Source: Magnetospirillum sp. 15-1
GTDB taxonomy: Bacteria > Pseudomonadota > Alphaproteobacteria > Rhodospirillales > Magnetospirillaceae
DNA length: 64,000 bases
Direction of reading: 5' to 3'
Assembly: GCF_900184795.1 (NCBI RefSeq)
Contig: NZ_FXXN01000025.1
Location: 134,542-198,541, forward strand
In this document: positions 55,233-62,497 of the stretch, in pieces
How positions within the stretch are numbered: position 1 is the first letter of the stretch
Layout: every line of letters begins with the position of its first letter
The notes under the pieces: model-generated
What the model saw: only the letters and a program-made list of their open reading frames with translations
Told to the model about the DNA's origin: nothing
Databases searched by the model: none
Translations under genes and position numbers: made by a program

Positions 55233-58200
55233 TCACACGCTGAAGTACTTGGCCTGCGGATGCACCGTGACGATGGCCGAGGTGGACTGTTCCGGCTCCA
55301 ACTGGAACTCCTCGGACAGCGTCACCCCGATACGCTCCGAGCCCAGCAGGGCCAGCAACTGGGTCTGGTCCTCGACGCGCGGGCAGGCGGGATAGCCGAA
55401 CGAGAAGCGCGAGCCGCGATAGTTCTGCTTCAGCAGCCGGTCCATGTCGGCGGCGTCCTCGGCGGCGAAGCCCAGTTCCGAGCGGATGCGCTTGTGGACG
55501 TATTCGGCCATGGCCTCGGCCATCTCCACCGACAGGCCGTGCAGGTAGAGGTAATCCTGGTACTTGTCGGCCTTGAACCACTCCTGCGCCACTTGGGTGG
55601 CACGCTTGCCCATGGTCACCACCTGCAGGCCGATGACGTCGCGCACGCTGTCGCCGATGGGGCGGAAGAAGTCGGCGATGCACAGGCCCCCTTCCTTGGC
55701 CTGGCGCGGGAAGGGGAAACGGGCCACCTCGGTCTTGCCGTCCTCGGCGAAGAGGACCACGGAATCGCCGTCGCTGGCCGCCTTCCAGTAGCCGTAGACC
55801 GCCTGGGGCCGCAGGATCTCCTCCTTGGCGCAGCGCTTGAGCATGTCCATGGCGATGGGGCGGATTTCCTTGTGGGCCCAGGTCTTGAATTCCTCCAGGG
55901 ACTTGCCCTGCTTCCGATAGCCCCAGTGGAACTGGTAGAGCATGGTCTCGTTAAGGAAGGGGATCAGGTTCTGCAGCGGCGCCGACTCGATCACCCGGGC
56001 GCCCCAGAACGGCGGGACCGGGGCGGGCACGTCCTTGTGCAGCTCGGCGCGGCGCAGGTTGATCTCGTCCCAATCCACCGGACGGGTGGCGGGCTGGGCG
56101 GCCTCGCCCAACGTGCGGCTGGGAGAGCCGGGGCGGTGGGGATTGGCCGCCTTGGCCGCCACATGATCGTCGAAACCGCCGTCGGCCACCTTGGCCATCA
56201 GGTCGAGGCCGTCGAAGGCGTCGCGCGCATAGGCCACCCGGCCCGAGCCGTAGGCCTTGGTGCAATCCTCCTCCACGTACTTGCGGGTGAGCGCCGCGCC
56301 GCCCAGCAGCACGGGCACGTCGATGCCGGCGGTGGTCAGCTCCTCCAGATTCTCGCGCATGATCACCGTGGACTTGACCAGCAGGCCGGACATGCCGATG
56401 GCGTCGGCCTTGTGCTCCCTGGCGGCCTTGATGATCTCGGTCACCGGCTGCTTGATGCCGATGTTGATCACCTTGTAGCCGTTGTTGGTCAGGATGATGT
56501 CCACCAGATTCTTGCCGATGTCGTGGACGTCGCCCTTCACGGTGGCCAGGACCATGGTGGCTTTTTGCTGGCCCTCGGCCTTTTCCATATGGGGCTCGAG
56601 GAAGGAGACCGAAGCCTTCATGGTCTCCGCCGATTGCAGCACGAAGGGCAACTGCATCTTGCCCGAGCCGAACAGCTCACCCACCACCTTCATGCCGTCC
56701 AGCAGCAGGGTGTTGATGATGTCCAGCGGCTTCCAGCCCTCGGCCATCACCTGGGCCAGATCGTCTTCCAGGCCGGTGCGGTCGCCGTCGATGATGCGCT
56801 GCTTGAGGCGGTCCTCGGCCTTGGCCGGGCGCTCCTTCTTGACCTCGGAGGCCTTGCGGTCGCCGAACAGGGCGATGTAGCGCGACAACGCCTGGGGATC
56901 GCGGTCATAGATCAGGTCCTCGGCGGCCTTGACCTCTTCCTCGGGCAGGGTGTGCAGCGGCACGATCTTGGAGACGTGGACGATGGCGCCGGTCATGCCG
57001 CGCTTGATGGCATGGTCGATGAACACCGAGTTCAGCACCTGCCGGGCCGCCGGCTTCAGGCCGAACGACACGTTGGACAGGCCGAGCACGATGCCGCATT
57101 CGGGCAGGTCCTTGACGATCATCTCGATGGCGTCGAGGGTTTCCACCGCCAGCTTGCGGTCATCCTCGTTGCCGGTGCAGATGGTGAAGGTCAGCGGGTC
57201 GAACAGCAGGTCGCTGGCCGGCAGACCGTGCTGGTTCACCGCGAAGTCGTAGAGGCGTCTGGCGATGCGCAGCTTGGCGGCCGCATCCTTGGCCATGCCC
57301 TCCTCGTCGATGGTCAGCGCCACCACGGCGGCGCCGAACTTCCTGGCCAGCTTGAGGCGGTCGGCGGCATCCTTCTCGCCGTTCTCGAAATTGATGGAGT
57401 TGAGGATGGCCTTGCCGCCATAGAGCTTGAGACCGGCCTCGAGAACCGGCAGCTCGGTGGAATCGATGACCAGCGGCGTGGTGACGGCGCCACGCAGGCG
57501 GCTCACTACCTCGGTCATGTCGGAGACCTCGTTGCGGCCGACGAAGGCGGTGCAGACGTCGAGCGTGTGGCTGCCTTCCTTGACCTGCTCGCGGGCGATG
57601 GCGGTGATGCCGTCCCAGTCCTCGGCATCCTGCAGGTCGCGGAATTTCTTCGAGCCGTTGGCGTTGCAGCGCTCGCCGATGGACAGGAAGGCGTTTTCCT
57701 GGCGCAGCGGTACCTGGGTATAGAGCGACGCCACCGAGGGAACCCAGTGGACGGAGCGTTTCACCGGGGCGGGACGATAGCCGTTGCCGATGCGCTTCAG
57801 CATCTCGTTGGTGGCGCTGATATGGGGCGGCGTGGTGCCGCAGCAGCCACCCAGCAGATTGGCGCCGGCGGCGACGAAACGCTCGTGCCAGATGGCCAGT
57901 TCGGCGGGCAGAAGGGGATAGCGGGTCTGGCCGTCCACCAGTTCGGGCAGGCCGGCATTGGGCTGGATGGAGACGAAGCCGGTCCAGTTCTCGATCAGCC
58001 ACTTGAAGTGTTCGCCCATCTCCTGCGGTCCGGCGGCGCAGTTGAGGCCCATCAAGGGCACGTCCAGGCTTTGCACCACGGTGGCGGCGGCGGCGATGTC
58101 GGCGCCGACGAGCAGGGTGCCGGTGGTCTCCACCGTCACCTGCACGAAGATGGGAACATCGGTGCCGGCGGCGGCGTTGGCGATCTTGCAGCCGTTGACG

Positions 58201-58706
58201 GCGGCCTTGATCTGCAGCGGGTCCTGGCAGGTCTCCACCAGGAAGGCGGAGACGCCGCCGGCGATCTGGCCCGCCGCCTGAATGACGTAGGCGGCTTCCA
58301 ACGCGTCATAGCCGATATGGCCCAGGCTGGGCAGCTTGGTGCCCGGCCCGATGGCGCCCAGGACAAAGCGGGTGCGGCCATCGCCCTTGAACTGTTCGGC
58401 GGCTTCCCAGGCCAGTTCGATGGCCGCCTGATTCAGTTCGTGCGCCCGGTCGGCGATGCCGAACTCGGCCAGCGTGATGGGCGAGGCGCCGAAGGTGTCG
58501 GCCTCCACCATGTCGGCGCCGGCCTCGAAATAGCGGGCATGGATGCCGCGGATCACGTCGGGCCGCGACTTGACCAGGATCTCGGTGCAGTTCTCCAGCC
58601 CCTGGAAATCCTTTTCCACGGACAGGTTCATGGCCTGCACCAGGGCGCCGGTGCCGCCGTCGCACAGGAGAACACGCTGGGAGAGATGATCGAGAATGTT
58701 GGTCAT
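55233..58706 (-). CDS. metH: Cobalamin-dependent methionine synthase
   Basis: Methylates homocysteine using methyltetrahydrofolate through B12. From ATG 58706 the protein has 1157 residues, the full MetH length. Homocysteine domain about 1-310 with zinc Cys in NCAAGP and GGCCGTTP (near 287); pterin domain about 335-590; B12 cap and binding domains about 620-860 with DVHDIGKN (near 727), whose His is the cobalt ligand; AdoMet activation domain from about 890 with RSELGF and RGSRFSFGYPACP near the end. It follows metF on the same strand, separated by a palindromic repeat. Confidence 0.97.
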   Translation of the reverse strand: MTNILDHLSQRVLLCDGGTGALVQAMNLSVEKDFQGLENCTEILVKSRPDVIRGIHARYFEAGADMVEADTFGASPITLAEFGIADRAHELNQAAIELAWEAAEQFKGDGRTRFVLGAIGPGTKLPSLGHIGYDALEAAYVIQAAGQIAGGVSAFLVETCQDPLQIKAAVNGCKIANAAAGTDVPIFVQVTVETTGTLLVGADIAAAATVVQSLDVPLMGLNCAAGPQEMGEHFKWLIENWTGFVSIQPNAGLPELVDGQTRYPLLPAELAIWHERFVAAGANLLGGCCGTTPPHISATNEMLKRIGNGYRPAPVKRSVHWVPSVASLYTQVPLRQENAFLSIGERCNANGSKKFRDLQDAEDWDGITAIAREQVKEGSHTLDVCTAFVGRNEVSDMTEVVSRLRGAVTTPLVIDSTELPVLEAGLKLYGGKAILNSINFENGEKDAADRLKLARKFGAAVVALTIDEEGMAKDAAAKLRIARRLYDFAVNQHGLPASDLLFDPLTFTICTGNEDDRKLAVETLDAIEMIVKDLPECGIVLGLSNVSFGLKPAARQVLNSVFIDHAIKRGMTGAIVHVSKIVPLHTLPEEEVKAAEDLIYDRDPQALSRYIALFGDRKASEVKKERPAKAEDRLKQRIIDGDRTGLEDDLAQVMAEGWKPLDIINTLLLDGMKVVGELFGSGKMQLPFVLQSAETMKASVSFLEPHMEKAEGQQKATMVLATVKGDVHDIGKNLVDIILTNNGYKVINIGIKQPVTEIIKAAREHKADAIGMSGLLVKSTVIMRENLEELTTAGIDVPVLLGGAALTRKYVEEDCTKAYGSGRVAYARDAFDGLDLMAKVADGGFDDHVAAKAANPHRPGSPSRTLGEAAQPATRPVDWDEINLRRAELHKDVPAPVPPFWGARVIESAPLQNLIPFLNETMLYQFHWGYRKQGKSLEEFKTWAHKEIRPIAMDMLKRCAKEEILRPQAVYGYWKAASDGDSVVLFAEDGKTEVARFPFPRQAKEGGLCIADFFRPIGDSVRDVIGLQVVTMGKRATQVAQEWFKADKYQDYLYLHGLSVEMAEAMAEYVHKRIRSELGFAAEDAADMDRLLKQNYRGSRFSFGYPACPRVEDQTQLLALLGSERIGVTLSEEFQLEPEQSTSAIVTVHPQAKYFSV

Positions 58707-58726
58707 CGGTGGTCTTCCTTCGAAAT

Positions 58727-58786
58727 CGTCATGCCCGGGCTTGCCCCGGGCATCCATGGATCGCCGGATCAAGCCCGGCGATGACG
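58727..58786. repeat. Intergenic palindromic repeat between metF and metH, copy 3
   Basis: Contains CGTCATGCCCGGGCTTGCCC and GATCAAGCCCGGCGATGACG parts, like the copies at 23731 and 55108. On the transcript it would fold into two hairpins between metF and metH. Confidence 0.8.
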
Positions 58787-58793
58787 CGAAAAA

Positions 58794-59690
58794 TCAGCCG
58801 GCCGCCTTCGGCCGCACGCCCAGGATGTGGCTGATGGCATAGGCCAGGTCGGCGCGGTTCAGGGTGTAGAAGTGGAACTGCTCCACCCCCTCGGCGGCCA
58901 GGATGCGGCATTGCTCGGCGGCCATGGTGGCGGCCACCAGACGGCGGGTTTCCGGGTCGTCGTCCAGGCCCTGGAACAGGTCGGCCATCCAGCCGGGGAT
59001 GCTGGCGCCGCAGGCGGCGGAGAACTTCTGCACCTGGGCGAAGTTGGTCACCGGCAGGATGCCGGGCAGGATCGGCACGGTGATGCCGGCCTGGGCGGCG
59101 CGCTCGCGGAAGGCCAGGAACACCGCCGGATCGAAGAAGTACTGGCTGATGGCCCGGTTGGCGCCGGCGTCGATCTTGCGCTTCAGATTGTCCAGATCGA
59201 ACCCCGCCGAGGGGGCGTCGGGATGGGTCTCGGGATAGGCGGCCACCGAAATCTCGAAATCGGCGATGCGCTTTAAGCCCGCCACCAGATCGACGGCATA
59301 GGCATAGCCCTGGGGATGGGCCACATAGGCCTGACCGTCGGGCATGTCGCCGCGCAGGGCGACGATGTGGCGGATACCCTCGTCCCAGTAGCGCCGGGCG
59401 ATGTCGTCCACCTCGCCCTTGGCGTGGCCGACGCAGGTGAGATGGGCGGCGGGCTTGAGCCTGGTCTCGCGGGCGATGCGCACCACGGTCTCGTGGGTCC
59501 GCTCCCGCGTGGTGCCGCCGGCGCCATAGGTCACCGAGACGAATTGCGGCGCCAGGGGGGCCAGGCGTTCGATGCACTCCCACAGCGATTGCTGCATCTT
59601 GTCGGTCTTGGGGGGAAAGAACTCGAACGAGACGCTGACCGGCTTGCGGCTGGCGGCGGCGATGGGAAGTTCGGAACGGGGGAGACTCAA
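58794..59690 (-). CDS. metF: Methylenetetrahydrofolate reductase
   Basis: Makes methyltetrahydrofolate, the methyl donor for MetH. 298 residues from a TTG that overlaps the stop of the regulator gene (TTGA). Motifs: VSFEFFPPKTDKM, FVSVTYGAGGTTRERTHE, HLTCVG, ALRGDMP, NRAISQYFFD and GILPVTNF. Typical length and domain order for the FAD-containing bacterial enzyme. Confidence 0.95.
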   Translation of the reverse strand: MSLPRSELPIAAASRKPVSVSFEFFPPKTDKMQQSLWECIERLAPLAPQFVSVTYGAGGTTRERTHETVVRIARETRLKPAAHLTCVGHAKGEVDDIARRYWDEGIRHIVALRGDMPDGQAYVAHPQGYAYAVDLVAGLKRIADFEISVAAYPETHPDAPSAGFDLDNLKRKIDAGANRAISQYFFDPAVFLAFRERAAQAGITVPILPGILPVTNFAQVQKFSAACGASIPGWMADLFQGLDDDPETRRLVAATMAAEQCRILAAEGVEQFHFYTLNRADLAYAISHILGVRPKAAG

Positions 59691-60652
59691 CGCGTCGCTC
59701 CTGTGGACTTGATGTGCGGATGGGGTTTGTGGGCGGTCCAGACCACCACGGTCAGGGGCTTGCCGGGCAGGCGGGATACCGGGCCGGGCTCCAGCCCGGC
59801 AGCGCGCAGCCAGCCTTCCACCTCGGCATCCTCGAACCCCAGGCGGCGGTGGGCGTGCTGGTCGCGCAACGCTTCTTCGCCGTGGGGGGCGAAATCGACG
59901 ATGGCCAGCCTGCCGCCGGGCTCCAGCACGCGGGCGGCCTCGGCCACCAGGGCGGCGGGATCGGTGGCGTAGTGCAGCACCTGATGGATGGTCACCGCGT
60001 CGGCGGTGGCGGCCGGCAGGGGAAGCTGGGCGATGTCGCCCTGGCGCACCATGCAATTGCTGAGTGACAGCCGTTCCAGGTTGGTGCGGGCGACGCTCAG
60101 CATCTCGCGCGACAGATCGATGCCGATGGCGCGCTCCACATGGGGGCCCAGCACCTCCAGCACCCGGCCGGTACCGGTACCCATGTCCACCAGATCGTGG
60201 ATGCGGCGCCCGGCGAACACGGCCAGCAGCGCCTTCTCCACCTCGGCCTCGTCCACCTGCAGCGAGCGGATCTCGTTCCAGCGTGATGCGTTGTCGCGGA
60301 AATAGGCCTGGGCCCGGTCGGCACGCACGGCGCGGATGGCCGACAATCGCTGCTGGTCGAGGGTCAGGGTCTGGTCGCCCGCCTCGGGCAGCAATTCCAG
60401 CAGGCGGCGGGCCACGGCGCCGCCGCGTCCCTTGGCGGCCAGCCGGTAGAACACCCAGGCTCCCTCGGGGAAGCGGTCGAGCAGCCCGGCTTCGCACATC
60501 AGTTTCAGATGGCGCGACACGCGCGGCTGGCTCTGGCCGAGAATCTGGGTGATCTCGGTGACGGTCAGCTCGCCTTGGGCAAGCAGGTGCAGCAGCCGAA
60601 GCCTGGTCGGCTCGGCGGCGGCGCGCAATCCCGTCAGCAAGGTTTCCACCAC
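59687..60652 (-). CDS. ArsR-family regulator fused to an AdoMet-dependent methyltransferase domain
   Basis: A 321-residue protein: N-terminal winged helix (EPTRLRLLHLLAQGELTVTEITQILGQSQPRVSRHLKLMCEAGLLDRF, about 12-60) and C-terminal class I methyltransferase (LVDMGTGTGRVLEVLG about 158, GIDLSREML, RVLEPGGRLAIVDFAPHG). This fusion type sits beside methionine-cycle genes in alphaproteobacteria and is thought to sense AdoMet or S-adenosylhomocysteine. Start GTG 60652 (or 60649); longer starts read through the promoter. It is translationally coupled to metF and likely regulates this cluster. Confidence 0.9.
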   Translation of the reverse strand: MVETLLTGLRAAAEPTRLRLLHLLAQGELTVTEITQILGQSQPRVSRHLKLMCEAGLLDRFPEGAWVFYRLAAKGRGGAVARRLLELLPEAGDQTLTLDQQRLSAIRAVRADRAQAYFRDNASRWNEIRSLQVDEAEVEKALLAVFAGRRIHDLVDMGTGTGRVLEVLGPHVERAIGIDLSREMLSVARTNLERLSLSNCMVRQGDIAQLPLPAATADAVTIHQVLHYATDPAALVAEAARVLEPGGRLAIVDFAPHGEEALRDQHAHRRLGFEDAEVEGWLRAAGLEPGPVSRLPGKPLTVVVWTAHKPHPHIKSTGATR

Positions 60653-60678
60653 AGGGGCTCCCGTTCGAGTTCTGAAAA

Positions 60679-60706
60679 CATATAAACATATCTTTATGCG
60701 GATATG
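60679..60706. promoter_or_regulatory. Candidate ArsR-type operator upstream of the metF cluster
   Basis: An AT-rich near-palindrome with repeated CATAT (CATATAAACATATCTTTATG, then CGGATATG), 27 bases upstream of the regulator start in an otherwise GC-rich region. Its spacing and half-site repetition fit an operator for the ArsR-type protein encoded next to it. Confidence 0.5.
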
Positions 60707-60921
60707 AAGCGTTCTTTGTCCCCGGGGCATCGGGTGTTTGCCGGATGATGCGGAATTGCCACGGGATTCGGTGCCCGGAGGGCGAAATTCCCTTTCCCCT
60801 CTAGCCATTAAATCGGGACTGTGATACCTCGGAATACGGAGGGGCGAGTGGCTCCCGAGTCCGGGCGATGCTTTTGCGCGCCCGTTTCCTTAGACCGTAA
60901 GGTACAGAAGGTACGTAGCCC

Positions 60922-61734
60922 ATGAATGCCTCGCGCCGGACCATCGCCCACCTCGTCGCCCCCGTGCTCGCCCTGGCGTTGGTCGCCGGCTGCGCCACGC
61001 CCCCGCCGGCCGACGACACGGAAGCCGTCGCCGAATGGGAGCAGGTCAACGACCCGCTGGAGCCCATGAACCGGGCGATCTTCGATTTCAACCGCGCCGC
61101 CGACAAGTACGCCATCAAGCCGGCGGCCGAGGGCTATCGCGCCGTCATGCCGAAATTCGGCCGCGAGCGGGTGCACAACGTCCTGACCAACCTGAACAGT
61201 CCGTTGACCTTCGCCAACGACGTGCTGCAGGGCGAGACCGACCGCGCGGTGCAGACCTTCTTCCGCGCCATGCTGAACAGCACCTTCGGCCTGGCCGGCT
61301 TCATCGACGTGGCCACCCCGGCGGGCATCCCCCCGCACGAGGAGGATTTGGGCCAGACCCTGGCGGTGTGGGGCGTGGGCGAGGGTCCGTTCCTGATGCT
61401 GCCCATCTTCGGGCCGTCCAATCCCCGCGATACCGTCGGCCTGGTGGCCGAGATGTTCGCCGACCCCTTCGACCTGGCCATGGCCAATATCGGCAGGGAA
61501 TACATCACCTATACCCGCATGGGCATGACCGGCCTGGACAAGCGCGAGGCACTGATCGATACCCTGGACGAGATCGAGCGGACCTCGCTCGACTACTATG
61601 CCTCGCTGCGTTCGCTCTATCGCCAGTATCGCGCCTCGGAAATCAAGAATGGCCGTGGCGGCGGGGAGAAGGTCCCGGCTCCCGGGCTCTCCGGCGTCTC
61701 CAAGGTTGAAGAGCTTTCCCAGTCGGCGCAGTGA
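60922..61734 (+). CDS. mlaA: MlaA (VacJ) family outer-membrane lipoprotein
   Basis: Removes misplaced phospholipids from the outer leaflet of the outer membrane. 270 residues with a lipobox LVAGC (lipidated Cys24). The family core is visible: NDPLEPMNRAIFDFN, the RVHNVLTNLNSPLTFANDVLQG segment, FGLAGFIDVAT, and EDLGQTLAVWGVGEGPFLMLPIFGPSNPRDTVG. It is followed by mlaC, with which it probably forms an operon; the inner-membrane MlaFED genes are not in the window. Confidence 0.95.
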   Translation: MNASRRTIAHLVAPVLALALVAGCATPPPADDTEAVAEWEQVNDPLEPMNRAIFDFNRAADKYAIKPAAEGYRAVMPKFGRERVHNVLTNLNSPLTFANDVLQGETDRAVQTFFRAMLNSTFGLAGFIDVATPAGIPPHEEDLGQTLAVWGVGEGPFLMLPIFGPSNPRDTVGLVAEMFADPFDLAMANIGREYITYTRMGMTGLDKREALIDTLDEIERTSLDYYASLRSLYRQYRASEIKNGRGGGEKVPAPGLSGVSKVEELSQSAQ

Positions 61735-61757
61735 CATTCCATAAGCTGGACAAGACA

Positions 61758-62396
61758 ATGATTTCCCGTCGTTTCTTTCTCGCCGTCCTGGTCGGGCTCT
61801 TTCTCGGCCTTGCGCTCAATCCCATCGCCGCCGCCGAGGCAGATCCCAAGGCCTTTGTCGCCCAGTTGGCCGGCAAGGCCATGGAGACCATGACCGCCAA
61901 GGGGATCTCGGACGGCGAGCGCAGCCAGCGCTTCCGCACCCAGTTCACCACGGATGTCGATCTGCCCGAGATCGGCAAGTTCGTCCTGGGCCGGCACTGG
62001 CGTGCCGCCACGCCGGAGCAGCAGCAGGAATTCATCAAGTCGTTCGAGGAGATCGTGGTCCTGACCTGGGCGACCCGCTTCAAGGATTACGGCGGCGACC
62101 TGCGTCATGTGGTGACCAACGCCATGCCCGATGGCGAACGTGGCATCGTGGTGGAATCCATGGTCGAACGCGATCACCAGACACCGATCAATCTGCAGTG
62201 GAAGCTGAAGAAGGGCGAGCCCGATCTCCGGGTCGTCGATCTGGTGGTCGAGGGAGCCTCCATGGCCATCACCTACCGCAACGAGTACTCGGCGGTGATT
62301 CAGGCCAATGGCGGCAAGATCGACGGGTTGCTGGGTGCCATGCGCACCAAGATCGCCGAGATGCAGTCGGTCAAGGGAACCACCAAGACCAACTAG
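61758..62396 (+). CDS. mlaC: MlaC family periplasmic phospholipid-binding protein
   Basis: Shuttles phospholipid between MlaA and the inner-membrane Mla complex. From ATG 61758, 212 residues with a signal peptide (MISRRFFLAVLVGLFLGLALNPIAAA). Toluene-tolerance Ttg2D/MlaC pattern: FRTQFTTDVDLPEIGKFVLGRHWRAATPEQQQEFIKSFEE, then LKKGEPDLRVVDLVVEGASMAITYRNEY. An in-frame GTG at 61731 overlapping the mlaA stop is the alternative start. Confidence 0.93.
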   Translation: MISRRFFLAVLVGLFLGLALNPIAAAEADPKAFVAQLAGKAMETMTAKGISDGERSQRFRTQFTTDVDLPEIGKFVLGRHWRAATPEQQQEFIKSFEEIVVLTWATRFKDYGGDLRHVVTNAMPDGERGIVVESMVERDHQTPINLQWKLKKGEPDLRVVDLVVEGASMAITYRNEYSAVIQANGGKIDGLLGAMRTKIAEMQSVKGTTKTN

Positions 62397-62497
62397 GGTA
62401 TCTTCGCACTCAAGCTGAATCGGGACGTCGAAGAACTCTTAAGCCCGAGCGGCGCTTGAGCCCTGAAAAGGCGGAGCTTTTTCGTACAGACAGAATC

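Noticed and set aside
54993-58784. A 1263-codon open frame on the plus strand
   Set aside because: It is antisense to metH, an unmistakable full-length enzyme; long antisense frames are expected in GC-rich coding DNA.
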